A DNA stretch of 43,751 nucleotides, taken from positions 1 to 43,751 of the forward strand of contig CALVNR010000009.1 of NCBI GenBank assembly GCA_944349905.1. The letters are read 5' to 3'. The translations under genes were made by a program, and so were the position numbers. This document shows positions 24,505 through 34,557 of this stretch, piece by piece. The stretch is from an uncultured Clostridia bacterium. Lineage in GTDB: Bacteria; Bacillota; Clostridia; Christensenellales; UBA1242. The notes beneath the pieces are model-generated. The model did not search any database. It was not told where the DNA came from and saw only the letters and a program-made list of their open reading frames with translations. Every line of letters starts with the position of its first letter. Position 1 is the first letter of the stretch.

Positions 24505-24537
24505 AAAAAACATATAAAACCTTTGTTCTATATGTTT
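24505..24537 (-). terminator. Terminator of the typA-dnaB-gltX operon
   Basis: AAACATATA (24508-24516) pairs with TATATGTTT (24529-24537), with a T-rich tail on the minus strand. It touches the stop codon of the last gene. Confidence 0.75.
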
Positions 24538-24728
24538 TATTTTCTGTTTTTACAAATCGTGTCAACAAATTCTATACTAGACAAATTTGAAGCTATGGCT
24601 TGAAAAAAGTTTCTTATTAAACAAACTTCTCTTGGCGTAAGTTTTTTTGAAAGACAAATCGCAATACTGCTTGCAAGAGCAACCAGTTCCTCACCACTCA
24701 TCTTTAATCCATCTTCATCTTTTGTCAT
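24537..24728 (-). CDS. Small helical protein (DUF6774-like)
   Basis: A 63-residue protein of two or three helices, with MSGEELVALASSIAICLSKK and then TPREVCLIRNFFQAIASNLS. The pattern recalls the small DUF6774-type proteins I know from Clostridia, of unknown function. It is the last gene of the typA operon, 31 bases after gltX from this ATG. A TTG at 24749 in the same frame adds seven residues and is an alternative start; neither has a good ribosome site. The family recall is uncertain. Confidence 0.55.
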   Translation of the reverse strand: MTKDEDGLKMSGEELVALASSIAICLSKKLTPREVCLIRNFFQAIASNLSSIEFVDTICKNRK

Positions 24729-24759
24729 AATAAATTTTATTCGTGGCAATTTAAATGTG

Positions 24760-26397
24760 TTAACTTTCCGCTATAAATTTTAACCTTGCTCTTGTTTCTT
24801 CCTCACCTAATGCATCAATTATATAATACAATGATGGGCCACTTTTTTGCCCTGTTAAAGCGATTCTAACTAATTCACATGCTTTTGCAATATTGCCTTT
24901 ATAATTTTGTGGATTTAATTTAAAATCTTTATTATCTAAAGCAAAACCATTTGTTCCTGCAATTTCCTTTGTTTTGTCAAACCACTCTTGATTTGAATTT
25001 GGCATAACAAAATTTTTTTCATAAGCTTTTATAAAGTCTTTAAACAATTTTTCATCTTCAACTTCAAAGTTGTTTGGTTTTGCAAACGCATATCCAAAAT
25101 AATCTTTCATCATTGACAAATTATATATATCTTTTCTTGGTTTTGGAGATTCGTCTCTTTCCATTTTACAAAGTTTTACAAACTTTTCTTTTCCTGTTTC
25201 CAAAATTTCAGCAAGCTCTTTATCATAAACTTTTGCCCATTGAAGCCAATCTTCATAAAGTTTTTCGCCGTTTATTTTTGAAATAATATTTTTTGCAATA
25301 TCATTTAATTTTATAATGTCAAAAACAGGAGCAACTGTTGTTATATCTTTTATACCAAATTTATATTCAGACCAATGAGTGTCAGGATTTTCTTTTCTCC
25401 AAATTTCAAAACCTGAATTAATAAGATTTAACAAATATTCAAGAATGCTTTCTTTTGGATATCCATATTGAAGATAAAATCTCATATCTGCTTCAAGATC
25501 TTTTCTTTTAGATATTTTTCTTTTATTGCCGTTTTCATCAATCTTCCATATTAAAGGATTGTGGCAATAACAAATTGGTTCAAAGCCAAGCGCTTGAAAA
25601 AGTTCTATGTGCATAGGTGTTGAAGAAATATATTCTTCACCCCTAACAACGATAGTTGTCCCCATTAAAGTATCGTCAATTGCGTGTGCAAATGCATAAG
25701 GTGGAACTCCATCACTTTTCAGCAAAATAAAATCTTTGCTGTTCGCCTTTGCTTCAAGTTCTCCTTTTATAAGGTCGTAAAATTTAACTCTTTGAGAACC
25801 ATCATTTTTTGTTTTAAGTCTTATAGCAAAACTATCTCCATTATCAAGGTGTTTTTTTACCTCTTCATAACTTAAATTTCTACAAGGGTCATATTCTTTT
25901 TCATCATCTTGTTCAAATTTTGTTTCACGGAGTTTTTCAACATCTTCCTTTCCTTCTGTCTTTTTGCAAAAACAAGGAAAGGCCTTACCTTCTGCCACGA
26001 GTTTTTTTGCAAAAGCTTTATAGATTTCTACTCTTTGGCTTTGAATATATGGTCCATATTTGCCAAAATCTTGCCCTTCAAGAGATTGATATTCATCTGG
26101 CCAAATACCAAATTCTTTCAAAATTTGATAAATAACTTCTTTTGCCTCTTTTATCTCTCGTTTGCTGTCAGTATCTTCAAAACGAACATAAAAAACACCA
26201 TTTGTATTCTTTGCTATGTTGTAACTTATAAATGCTTGAAAAAAATTTCCAATATGCATCATGCCCGTAGGACTTGGAGCATATCTGGTAACTTGACTTC
26301 CATCAAGCAACTTTCTTTTTGGATAACTTTGTTTTATTTTTTCAACATCTAATGTTTTAGGAAACAAAAGTTCTGCTATTTGTTTATATTCTTCCAT
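24760..26397 (-). CDS. gltX: Glutamyl-tRNA synthetase
   Basis: A 545-residue class I synthetase charging tRNA-Glu, and probably tRNA-Gln as in bacteria that use the amidotransferase route. TRYAPSPTGMMHIGN (about 37-51) includes the HIGH box as HIGN; FEDTDSKR and FYVR follow; the KMSKS box reads KISKR (about 292-296). It is about 60 residues longer than typical GltX, with an N-terminal extension of about 35 residues (MEEYKQIAELLFPKTLDVEK onward). AAGGAAT precedes the start. It lies in the operon 12 bases after the lipoprotein gene. Confidence 0.94.
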   Translation of the reverse strand: MEEYKQIAELLFPKTLDVEKIKQSYPKRKLLDGSQVTRYAPSPTGMMHIGNFFQAFISYNIAKNTNGVFYVRFEDTDSKREIKEAKEVIYQILKEFGIWPDEYQSLEGQDFGKYGPYIQSQRVEIYKAFAKKLVAEGKAFPCFCKKTEGKEDVEKLRETKFEQDDEKEYDPCRNLSYEEVKKHLDNGDSFAIRLKTKNDGSQRVKFYDLIKGELEAKANSKDFILLKSDGVPPYAFAHAIDDTLMGTTIVVRGEEYISSTPMHIELFQALGFEPICYCHNPLIWKIDENGNKRKISKRKDLEADMRFYLQYGYPKESILEYLLNLINSGFEIWRKENPDTHWSEYKFGIKDITTVAPVFDIIKLNDIAKNIISKINGEKLYEDWLQWAKVYDKELAEILETGKEKFVKLCKMERDESPKPRKDIYNLSMMKDYFGYAFAKPNNFEVEDEKLFKDFIKAYEKNFVMPNSNQEWFDKTKEIAGTNGFALDNKDFKLNPQNYKGNIAKACELVRIALTGQKSGPSLYYIIDALGEEETRARLKFIAES

Positions 26398-26409
26398 TTT
26401 TATTCCTTT

Positions 26410-27456
26410 TTAAGCGTATATAGTTTTAATCATGTTTATCATGTTTTCCATAACATAAAGTGGTTTGTACTCTTGACCTTCAACTACTTCACTATAAGTA
26501 AAATATTGTTTAATTAGATTATAATAAATTTCTGCGTTTTCTTTTTCTAGTTTATATCTTTCAAGTGAACAATTGTATTTCTTAATAAAATCATACATGG
26601 TAAAATTTTTAACAGCATTATTAAGCATTTCTCTGCTTTCTTGTAATTTTAAATATGCAGTATTTAGATTTACAAATTCATCTCCAAGACCTGTTGTAAT
26701 ATCCAAATTTTTGATTGAATTTAGTGTTTCTAACAAATTTGTAACTGAATTATATATATCATTTGATACATAACCAGATTTTAAGCCATCAAATCTTTCA
26801 CCTTTGAAAGAATCAAACAAAATTTCTTTAAAGTCATTTGCAATTTCAAGTTTTAATTTTGCTAAATAAACATCGGAATTTGATTTTGATATGCTTTCAA
26901 AATTTATATCATATAATTTTAAATTACTTCCCAAAACATTTTTCATTTCAAGAGCGAAATCATATGCACTTTCAATAAAGTTTTTGCAAGAGCTTTGATA
27001 TTTTACAAAAAAACCATTGTAAATTACGATATCTTTATTATTTTTAGCATTTACAAAGTTTTGGTAATCTTCTTCTGCTTTGTAAAAAGCACTTTTAAAA
27101 GTTGTAAAAGATTCATTTAATTTTGTATAATCAAAATTATCTTTTATGTTTAATTTTGAACTATATTCATAAATATAATCAAGAGCTATTTCCGTTAAAA
27201 TCAAATAATTTTTATCAGCTGTTTGTTTTGTTGTTTCATTAAAATAATACTCAAAATCCTTTAATTGATTTGGAGTTGCACCAGATGTTATAAAACTCTC
27301 TGTTGAAAAAATTTCTTCTAAAAAAAATGAATCAATTTTTTTATACATTTCTTTAGATGTTGGTGATGCAGATGCGCATCCACTTAAGATAAAAGAAAAA
27401 CCTATAATAAACAGAGCAATTAACGAAAATAATGATAATACTTTTTTCTTAACCAT
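26410..27456 (-). CDS. Predicted helical lipoprotein
   Basis: A 348-residue lipoprotein: basic start MVKKK, hydrophobic stretch 6-24 and lipobox LSGC with the acylated Cys27. The mature part is helical and polar, without any domain I recognise. I choose the ATG at 27456 because GGAGG precedes it and it follows the stop of the upstream gene by one base. It pairs with the upstream single-span protein, also helical and exported; the two probably form a complex on the outer face of the membrane. Its place between dnaB and gltX is probably only operon sharing. Confidence 0.7.
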   Translation of the reverse strand: MVKKKVLSLFSLIALFIIGFSFILSGCASASPTSKEMYKKIDSFFLEEIFSTESFITSGATPNQLKDFEYYFNETTKQTADKNYLILTEIALDYIYEYSSKLNIKDNFDYTKLNESFTTFKSAFYKAEEDYQNFVNAKNNKDIVIYNGFFVKYQSSCKNFIESAYDFALEMKNVLGSNLKLYDINFESISKSNSDVYLAKLKLEIANDFKEILFDSFKGERFDGLKSGYVSNDIYNSVTNLLETLNSIKNLDITTGLGDEFVNLNTAYLKLQESREMLNNAVKNFTMYDFIKKYNCSLERYKLEKENAEIYYNLIKQYFTYSEVVEGQEYKPLYVMENMINMIKTIYA

Positions 27457-27457
27457 A

Positions 27458-28426
27458 TTAGTTACCTCCAAGATAAGTTTTTAATGCCGTGTATACACCA
27501 TTGCTATCTTCAACATTCTCAAAAGTTTTTGTAAAAGTTATACCTTTATTCTCTGTTTTTGCACTACTTATAACTTCTCCTAAATCAGTTTGTTTATAAA
27601 GATTATAAAATGCATTTATTTTTTCATAATTTGATTTTACAGATTCTTTATAATAATAATTTAAAAAATCATATTCAAAACCATCTTCTATTCCTTCCAA
27701 GTTAGAAACAAAATTATTGAAACTTGTAATTATTGCAGAGAAATTATAATCATACTCTTCCAAAGCTGTGCTTACTGTGTCATTTTTGCATAAGTTTTCA
27801 AATTTTTCTTGAATTACTGTTAAATAATCATTTACAACATTAAAGAAAGTTTGTGAAGCCAAATTTTGTTCAACACCAAAATAACTTCCTTTAAAAAGTT
27901 TGTTTAATGAATCAAAAGCAGTTGAATATTTTTGAGTCATTTGAGAAATCAACACCCTTGTATTTATCCAAGCTTGTCTTAAAAAATCTTTTGAGTCTTC
28001 GTCTAGATTTTCTTCTACATTTGTTAACTCATTTTTAATAGTTTGTTTTATGTTTTGTATTTCATTTAAATTTGATGTTACAGGTTTGTAATTATCATAA
28101 AAGTTTTCATTTTCTTTAAAATGAAAAGCAAATTCATTGTATTGGTCAACTACAATAGAAACACTTTCTATAAAAAGTTGAACATCTTTCATTTCTGCCG
28201 AATATTTAGAAACAGAAGTTTTTATTTTTTCTTCAAAATTATCGTAAGATTTCTCTACATTGCTATCTGCAAAAAGATTGTTACTACTATCCTTTTGCAA
28301 TGCTTGAATTGCACTTTTTGGATTTCCTGGCAAGCACAAAACAATTGTAACAGCAATAATAGCAAGAAGAACTAGAATTGCTACGACAACAAGCCATCTT
28401 TTATCAAAAGGTTTTTTCTCTGACAT
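27458..28426 (-). CDS. Exported helical protein with N-terminal membrane anchor
   Basis: A 322-residue protein with cytoplasmic start MSEKKPFDKR, one membrane segment (about 11-32) and an external helical part. No lipobox is visible after the anchor (VLCLPGNPKS), so it stays anchored by its helix. No known domain. AAGGAGG precedes the start; it is 9 bases after dnaB and one base before the lipoprotein gene, a tight pair. Function unknown. Confidence 0.68.
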   Translation of the reverse strand: MSEKKPFDKRWLVVVAILVLLAIIAVTIVLCLPGNPKSAIQALQKDSSNNLFADSNVEKSYDNFEEKIKTSVSKYSAEMKDVQLFIESVSIVVDQYNEFAFHFKENENFYDNYKPVTSNLNEIQNIKQTIKNELTNVEENLDEDSKDFLRQAWINTRVLISQMTQKYSTAFDSLNKLFKGSYFGVEQNLASQTFFNVVNDYLTVIQEKFENLCKNDTVSTALEEYDYNFSAIITSFNNFVSNLEGIEDGFEYDFLNYYYKESVKSNYEKINAFYNLYKQTDLGEVISSAKTENKGITFTKTFENVEDSNGVYTALKTYLGGN

Positions 28427-28435
28427 CTTCCCTCC

Positions 28436-29860
28436 TTAATCATCAAAAACATCAACATCAATATTTTCTATTGGCGTTTCTTCTATTTGATTGCTTGCAA
28501 CTTTGTTTGTTTTTGGTACATATACTTTTTCAGAAATATTTACAAAAGTTGTATATTGGCCAATCCATCTAAGTTTTACAGTACCTGTTCCACCATTTCT
28601 GTGTTTTGCTATGATGAGTTCTACAGTGCCTGGTTCATCTTCTTGTGGAACATCGTTATATTTTTCAGGATTGTAAATAAATAAAACAATATCGGCATCT
28701 TGCTCTATCGCACCAGAATCTCTAAGGTCGGAAAGAAGTGGTCTATGGTCTTGTCTACTTTCAACTGCACGAGAAAGTTGTGACAAAACTATTATAGGAA
28801 CATTCAACTCTTTTGCTGCAATTTTTAATGTTCTTGAAATATCACTGATTTCAAGTTGTCTATTGTCTTGTTTTTTTGCAGAAGTCATCAACTGAATGTA
28901 GTCAACCATTATCAAATCTAACCCTTCTTGCATTTTCAATCTTCTACATTTAGATAAAAGGTCAGCAGGAGTAGTCATTGAACTATCATCAATATATAAA
29001 CCACTTTGTTCTAGTTTTTTGCTAGCAGCCCAAATTCTTTTCCATTCTTCGCCATCCATTTCCCCTTTCAATGCTTTTCCCATACTCACTTTTGCAAGAG
29101 AACATATTGCTCTTTGCATAAGTTGTTCTTTGCTCATTTCCAAAGAAAAAATAGCACATTTTTTGTTAAGTTCAGTTGCTGCATGAACAAGTATATTCAT
29201 AGAAAAAGAAGTTTTACCAACACCGGGTCTGGCAGCAAGCAAAATTAAATCGCTGTTTTGCAAACCGTTTGTTATTTTATCAAAATCGGTATATCCTGTT
29301 GGTATACCTTTTAAAACTGTTGGGTCTTTTGCTATTTCGCTAAATTTATCTATCACATTTTTGACAGCACCATTATTTTTACCAACGTGTTCCAGACTAG
29401 AACGACTTTCTTTTTCAGAAATATCAAAAATAACTTGTTCAGCAAATTGCAAAGACTTGTCTTTATCTTGATTGTCAAAAGCATCTTCAATAATTTCTTG
29501 TCCTGATTTTATCAATTTTCTTCTTATTGAATCAGACTTAACAATTTCACAATAATGTTTAAAGTTTGCAGCTGATGGAACGGCATTTGTCAAAAAAGTT
29601 ATATAATCAATTCCACCAACTTTTTCAAGCACTCCATCTTTTTCAAGTTGATCTGTGATAGTTACAAAATCAACAGGTATAGATTTTTGATATACTTTTA
29701 TCATTGATTTGTAAATTTGCTGATGTGCCTCAGAGTAAAAATCTTCTTCGTTTATTAATGCCAAAATATCTATTTGAGCTTGATTATCAATTAAAATACA
29801 ACCAAGCACTGCTTGCTCAGCTTCTATATTGTGAGGTTGAATTTTATAATTTGTAGCCAT
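28436..29860 (-). CDS. dnaB: Replicative DNA helicase DnaB (DnaC in Bacillus naming)
   Basis: A 474-residue hexameric helicase that unwinds the fork. The N-terminal primase-interacting domain covers about 8-110 (PHNIEAEQAVLGCIL). The RecA-like core has Walker A ARPGVGKTS (about 209-217), Walker B LIMVDYIQLM and the arginine-finger region KHRNGGTG. No intein or other insertion. TAGGAGG precedes the ATG. It lies in a typA-led operon, 9 bases from each neighbour. The short C-terminal tail (IEETPIENIDVDVFDD) is acidic. Confidence 0.96.
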   Translation of the reverse strand: MATNYKIQPHNIEAEQAVLGCILIDNQAQIDILALINEEDFYSEAHQQIYKSMIKVYQKSIPVDFVTITDQLEKDGVLEKVGGIDYITFLTNAVPSAANFKHYCEIVKSDSIRRKLIKSGQEIIEDAFDNQDKDKSLQFAEQVIFDISEKESRSSLEHVGKNNGAVKNVIDKFSEIAKDPTVLKGIPTGYTDFDKITNGLQNSDLILLAARPGVGKTSFSMNILVHAATELNKKCAIFSLEMSKEQLMQRAICSLAKVSMGKALKGEMDGEEWKRIWAASKKLEQSGLYIDDSSMTTPADLLSKCRRLKMQEGLDLIMVDYIQLMTSAKKQDNRQLEISDISRTLKIAAKELNVPIIVLSQLSRAVESRQDHRPLLSDLRDSGAIEQDADIVLFIYNPEKYNDVPQEDEPGTVELIIAKHRNGGTGTVKLRWIGQYTTFVNISEKVYVPKTNKVASNQIEETPIENIDVDVFDD

Positions 29861-29869
29861 TGCTTCCTC

Positions 29870-30133
29870 CTACTTTTTTGAAAAAGGGTCTTTAAATTTG
29901 TTCTTTACAAGTTTTTCTTCTTTCTTTTTGTCTATTTTAGCACAGATTAACCAAAAACACAAATACAGCACAGAAGTTATAAGTATAATAATAAATCCGG
30001 AAAGGGTAGGACTTAATTTTGCATAATTAATAAGCAAATAAACAACAAATGCATCAAGCAAAAAAACACATAACAAAAAACATATTGTTCTGTTAAATTT
30101 TCTTTTAAAGTCCCTGCTTTCTTCTGGTTTCAT
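29870..30133 (-). CDS. Small two-TM protein
   Basis: An 87-residue protein with a basic N-terminus, two membrane segments (about 15-35 and 43-65) and a lysine-rich C-terminus, so both ends face the cytoplasm. No recognised domain. AAGGAGG precedes the start. It is 9 bases from both typA and dnaB, so it is part of the same operon. Function unknown. Confidence 0.7.
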   Translation of the reverse strand: MKPEESRDFKRKFNRTICFLLCVFLLDAFVVYLLINYAKLSPTLSGFIIILITSVLYLCFWLICAKIDKKKEEKLVKNKFKDPFSKK

Positions 30134-30142
30134 TAAACCTCC

Positions 30143-31975
30143 TTAAATTTCTCCACGAAGCATTTTGCCTTTTTCTCTTAATCTCATATTGTGGTCAAGA
30201 ATAATTTTTCTTATTCTCATGCTTTTTGGGGTAACTTCCAAAATTTCATCATCAGCCAAAAATTCAATTGCATCTTCAAGCGACATCCTTCTTGGTGGTG
30301 TAAGTCTTAAAGCATCATCAGAACCAGAAGCCCTGCAATTTGATAGATGTTTTTTCTTGCAGACATTAACAACAATATCATCGCCTTTTGGATTTTGTCC
30401 AACTACCATTCCAGCATAAACAGGTGTACCAGGATTAATAAACAAATCACCTCTTTCTTGTGCATTAAACAATCCGTATACAACTGCTTCACCACTTTCA
30501 TGAGCAATAAGAGAGCCATATTCTCTTCTCTTTATATCTCCCTTCCATGGTTGATATTCTAAGAAAACAGAGTTTATAATTCCTTCTCCACGAGTATCTG
30601 TCAAAAGTTCGCTTTTAAAGCCAAACAAACCTCTTGAAGGTATTGTAAATTCCATCTTTATTCTCTTTCCATGTGGAGTCATAGAAACAAGTTCTCCCTT
30701 TCTAACTCCCATTTTTTGCATTACTACACCAGTGCAATCATCTGGGACATCAAGAAATAGTCTATCTATTGGTTCACACTTAACACCATTGATAGTTTTA
30801 ATTAAAACTTTTGGCATTGAAACTTGAAATTCATAGCCATCTCTACGCATGTTTTCAATTAAAATAGATAAATGCATTTCTCCACGACCGCAAACTTTAA
30901 ATCTTTCAGCAGTTTCTCCATCGCTAACTCTCAAAGACAAATCTTTTACAGCCTCTTTATAAAGTCTATCACGAAGATGTCTTGAAGTAACAAATTTACC
31001 TTCTTTTCCAGCAAAAGGACTATCGTTAACCATAAAAGTCATTTCTACACTAGGTTCTGCAATTTTTACGAATTCAATTGGTTCAACTTTGTTTTGATCG
31101 CAGATCGTATCACCGATTTGAACATCTTCAAGTCCAGCAACACAAGCAATATCCCCCATAGAAACAGTTTGCACAGGAACTTTTTTGAGCCCCTCAAAGA
31201 CAAACAAACTTACAACCTTTGACCTTACACTCTTTTTTTCATCGTGGTAGTTGCATAAAACAACACTTTGTCCTACCTTTAATTGCCCTCTACTAATTTT
31301 ACCAACAGCAAGTTTTCCAACATATTCATTATGCTCAGCTGATGAAATCAACATTTGAGCAGGTGCATTTTCATCACCTTCCGGTGCTGGAATATGATTT
31401 AAAATAGTTTCTAACAATGGTTTCATGTCTTGTCCCATCTTTCCTGCTTCTAATGATGCAACACCCATTCTTGCAGAAGCAAAAACAAATGGCGAATCCA
31501 ATTGTTCATCCGTTGCATCTAAATCCATTAAAAGTTCCAAAACTTCATCTATAACTTCGTTTACCCTAGCATCTGCTCTGTCGCACTTGTTTACAACAAC
31601 AACTACTTTTAATTTTAAAGCCAATGCTTTTTCAAGAACAAAACGAGTTTGAGGCATAGGTCCTTCGTAGGCATCTACAACAAGCAAAACGCCGTCAACC
31701 ATTTTTAAAACTCTTTCTACTTCTCCACCAAAATCGGCATGTCCAGGAGTGTCAATAATATTTATTTTTACATCATTATAAACACAAGAGCAATTTTTTG
31801 ATAAAATAGTAATTCCTCTTTCTTTCTCTATATCATTTGAGTCCATAACTCTTTCTTCAACATTTTGATTGTCTCTAAAAACTTGACCTTGTTTTAAAAG
31901 CGCATCAACAAGTGATGTCTTACCGTGGTCTACATGGGCAATTATTGCAATGTTTCTAACTTTCTCATTAATCAT
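30143..31975 (-). CDS. typA: Ribosome-associated GTPase TypA/BipA
   Basis: A 610-residue translational GTPase related to EF-G, acting in ribosome assembly and stress or cold adaptation. G1 is AHVDHGKTS (13-21), then [13 protein letters not shown] (switch), [12 protein letters not shown] and NKCDRADA. The C-terminal BipA-specific domain is present ([17 protein letters not shown], about 440-460). It is full length. It is the first gene of a seven-gene operon and has a promoter with an extended TGCTAAAAT box and AAGGAAGG as ribosome site. Confidence 0.96.
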   Translation of the reverse strand: MINEKVRNIAIIAHVDHGKTSLVDALLKQGQVFRDNQNVEERVMDSNDIEKERGITILSKNCSCVYNDVKINIIDTPGHADFGGEVERVLKMVDGVLLVVDAYEGPMPQTRFVLEKALALKLKVVVVVNKCDRADARVNEVIDEVLELLMDLDATDEQLDSPFVFASARMGVASLEAGKMGQDMKPLLETILNHIPAPEGDENAPAQMLISSAEHNEYVGKLAVGKISRGQLKVGQSVVLCNYHDEKKSVRSKVVSLFVFEGLKKVPVQTVSMGDIACVAGLEDVQIGDTICDQNKVEPIEFVKIAEPSVEMTFMVNDSPFAGKEGKFVTSRHLRDRLYKEAVKDLSLRVSDGETAERFKVCGRGEMHLSILIENMRRDGYEFQVSMPKVLIKTINGVKCEPIDRLFLDVPDDCTGVVMQKMGVRKGELVSMTPHGKRIKMEFTIPSRGLFGFKSELLTDTRGEGIINSVFLEYQPWKGDIKRREYGSLIAHESGEAVVYGLFNAQERGDLFINPGTPVYAGMVVGQNPKGDDIVVNVCKKKHLSNCRASGSDDALRLTPPRRMSLEDAIEFLADDEILEVTPKSMRIRKIILDHNMRLREKGKMLRGEI

Positions 31976-32000
31976 ATTTTTCCTTCCTTTAATCTTTAAA

Positions 32001-32029
32001 ATTTTAGCACAATATTATTAAAATTACAA
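32001..32029 (-). promoter_or_regulatory. Promoter of the typA operon
   Basis: On the minus strand TTGTAA (32024-32029), 17 bases, TAAAAT (32001-32006) preceded by TGC. Confidence 0.7.
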
Positions 32030-32044
32030 GTGTATAATGAAGAA

Positions 32045-32080
32045 AAAACAAAAGAACTTTCCATATGAAAGTTCTATTTG
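32045..32080 (-). terminator. Terminator of the AT-hook membrane gene
   Basis: AGAACTTT (32053-32060) and AAAGTTCT (32068-32075) form an 8-bp stem; the minus-strand side runs into TTTGTTTTTTC. Confidence 0.8.
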
Positions 32081-32100
32081 TTTAAACTTTAACAATTGTT

Positions 32101-34362
32101 TTAGTTATTCTTATTGTTTAAGTTTGAAATTTCTTTGATAAGTTCCTCAAGCCTTTTGTTAATGCTTGCAAGTTCACTTTCGGACTTGTCTGTTTGTTTT
32201 GCATTTTCAGCTTTTTCTTTAAGATCTTCAACAGTCTTCATAATTTCGTCTTTTTCTTTATCTAAGTTGTCGCTTCCAACATTTATTGTATCATCTATTT
32301 CTGAATTAATAAATGCTTTCATTTTGCTGAGTTTTTCTTCTTCCTCTGAAATCATTTTGCTGATTTGAGCAAGGGAAGGTTGACCTTCTTTGTTTGTTTT
32401 CTGTGTTTTTGAAGAACTTTTTTTACTTGTTGTCTTTTTTTTGTAAGGACTTCTTTTTGGTGTAGTCTTTGTTTTCTCTACCTTTTCTGTTTGTTCACTA
32501 CTATCTTTTTTAGGTCTTCCTCTTTTTTTAGGCTCTTTTGGCTCTAAATTTTCTTCAACAACCTTTCTTGGTCTTCCTCTTTTTCTCTTTTCTTGTGTTG
32601 CTTCTATTGATTGTTCTTGGTCAGCAACAATTTCTTGGTCAACCTTTGTCTTATTTCCCAACTCTTCTTGGTTAAGCTTTTCTGCTGTTTCGCCAAATTG
32701 CATAGCTATTGAAGGTTCTTCTTCCTGAACATCTTCTTCATTTTGATTTGCATTTTCTTCAACATTTTCAAAAGGCATACCAAATTTATCATAATGGTCA
32801 TTTGTTTCAGGTTTCTTTTGTTCAATAAGATTGCCATTTACATCGTAAACATTACCTTCTACATCATGGAAATATCCGTTTACATCATGGAAAGAACCGT
32901 CTTCATAAACATAATTTCCATTTTCATCATACTTACCTTGAATTTGTACATTTTCTTCACCATTTGCTTGACCAAGTTTTTCTCTCAAAATTTCATTTTC
33001 GTCTGCAAGACGTTTAATTTGAGTTTGTACTATTGTAAGTTGTTTGTCACTTTCTTCTGCTTTTTCTCTATAATCAGCCATTTCTTTCTTGACTTTGTTT
33101 TCAGCTCTATCAATAGAAACTTTCAAAACTTTTTCATAAAATGATTGATATTCTGCAAGCATTGCTTTTTCAACATTAACTTTTGATTCATCAAGTTGAG
33201 CATGCAATTCTTCTAACTCTTTTTTGAGTTCGTCATTTGATATTGCATATCTTGTTTCTTCTTGGTCATATTCAGATTGCAATTGCTCTTGTTTTGCTCT
33301 TTCTTGGTCTTGTTGTTTTCTTAAAAAGCTTACTTCCATACGGCTTGTTGTTGCTTCTTGTTGTTGCAAAAGTTTTGCAATGTTCTCTTTTGCTGCTTGG
33401 ATCTTTTTCTGCAAATCTTTTTGAGTATTTTCGTAGTTTCTTCTTAAAGCTTCTTTTTGCATATCAATATCAGTAATTTTGGTCAAAATTATTTGCTTTT
33501 TATTTAAATATGCTTCTGTTTCTCTCATAGCTCTATCAAGAACCAAAGAACCATCAATTCCTGCTTTTTCAAAATTGTATTCAACATATTCAATTTCGTT
33601 CTGTTTGGCATTTTCAAATTCTTCTTTTGCTTTTCTTGCTCTATTTTCGTAAAATTCTCTAAGTTGAGGATTGCCACGAGAAATTTCTTTTTGAGTAAAC
33701 AACAAATCATAATCTATATAAACAGGCAAATCCATGCAAGCGTTGGTTATAAATCTTTGAAAAATGTGGTAGTTGTGATATAAATCATCAAGGTTCAAAA
33801 CCCTTTTTGCTTTTAGTATAACTGTTGTCACTGCTCCAATAAACAATACTAAAACTGGTATAACAAATGAAACAGCAAACAAGTTTAATGAGAAAGCTTT
33901 TCCTGCTTGTGAAGCAAAACCAAAAAGCAAACTGATTATAGCCCAAACAATTGTGAAAATATTGAAATTTCTAATATTATTTGCCCAACTACTTGTTTTT
34001 AGTGGTTTATCAATTAAATTTTCTTCTGACAAATAATATGTAGGACCTTTTTCTCTAAATAATATAAATTGTTGCCAAAAATATACAAATCTCTTTGGTC
34101 CTTTTCTAATAAGATTGTTAAAGTCTTTTATATTGTCTTTATCAATTTTTTTATTGATGAAAAGCCAATTGTTGTATTTGTCAATACATCTTTTTAATCT
34201 TGCTTCGTATGAAAAAGCTGACTTTAATAAATAAAGTAAAATAAAAAATACTTCAACACCAAGGGCAATACCCAAATATCCACCAAACCCAATTACAGTT
34301 GTCAATTGAGTAAAAAATGAAATAATTGAGCTATCAATATCTGCCATCATTGAAAACCACAT
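32101..34362 (-). CDS. Membrane-anchored coiled-coil protein with AT-hook/H1-like tail
   Basis: I do not recognise this 753-residue protein as a whole. About three membrane segments are visible (about 23-46, 132-150, 158-182). A coiled coil of some 250 residues (about 210-460) is rich in Glu, Gln and Lys. Short repeats with the pattern DVNGNxxD lie at about 476-512, then an acidic Gln-rich stretch. Two AT-hook cores (KRGRPRK and KRGRPKK, about 590-615) and a lysine/threonine/serine segment like histone H1 (KKKTTSKKSSSK) follow, and a final coiled coil ends it. This would let a membrane protein bind AT-rich DNA. GGAG precedes the ATG at 34362; a longer reading has no ribosome site. It has its own promoter and terminator next to addAB. 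Confidence 0.7.
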   Translation of the reverse strand: MWFSMMADIDSSIISFFTQLTTVIGFGGYLGIALGVEVFFILLYLLKSAFSYEARLKRCIDKYNNWLFINKKIDKDNIKDFNNLIRKGPKRFVYFWQQFILFREKGPTYYLSEENLIDKPLKTSSWANNIRNFNIFTIVWAIISLLFGFASQAGKAFSLNLFAVSFVIPVLVLFIGAVTTVILKAKRVLNLDDLYHNYHIFQRFITNACMDLPVYIDYDLLFTQKEISRGNPQLREFYENRARKAKEEFENAKQNEIEYVEYNFEKAGIDGSLVLDRAMRETEAYLNKKQIILTKITDIDMQKEALRRNYENTQKDLQKKIQAAKENIAKLLQQQEATTSRMEVSFLRKQQDQERAKQEQLQSEYDQEETRYAISNDELKKELEELHAQLDESKVNVEKAMLAEYQSFYEKVLKVSIDRAENKVKKEMADYREKAEESDKQLTIVQTQIKRLADENEILREKLGQANGEENVQIQGKYDENGNYVYEDGSFHDVNGYFHDVEGNVYDVNGNLIEQKKPETNDHYDKFGMPFENVEENANQNEEDVQEEEPSIAMQFGETAEKLNQEELGNKTKVDQEIVADQEQSIEATQEKRKRGRPRKVVEENLEPKEPKKRGRPKKDSSEQTEKVEKTKTTPKRSPYKKKTTSKKSSSKTQKTNKEGQPSLAQISKMISEEEEKLSKMKAFINSEIDDTINVGSDNLDKEKDEIMKTVEDLKEKAENAKQTDKSESELASINKRLEELIKEISNLNNKNN

Positions 34363-34386
34363 AATTCTCTCCTTTTTTTCAACCTT

Positions 34387-34414
34387 AGTATAACACATAA
34401 AAAAAATAATACAA
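34387..34414 (-). promoter_or_regulatory. Promoter of the AT-hook membrane gene
   Basis: On the minus strand TTGTAT (34409-34414), 16 bases, TATACT (34387-34392). The leader carries AAAGGAG. Confidence 0.55.
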
Positions 34415-34523
34415 ACAAATTAATAAAAATTCTTAAAAATATTTTTTAATTTTTTTATTTATTTTTTATAAAAATTGCTTAACCTCTTACAAATAAAGGG
34501 AAATAAATATTTTTAAAAAGCAA

Positions 34524-34557
34524 ATAAAAAAGGCAAAAATAATATTTGCCTTTTTAA
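34524..34557 (-). terminator. Terminator at the end of addA
   Basis: AAAAAGGCAAA (34527-34537) pairs with TTTGCCTTTT (34545-34554), with T-rich flank on the minus strand. The stem includes the addA stop. Confidence 0.85.

Noticed and set aside
32826..32940. A possible CRISPR or DNA repeat array
   Set aside because: The units are short imperfect coding repeats (DVNGN-type) in one open frame, without constant repeats and unique spacers. No CRISPR array was seen in the window.
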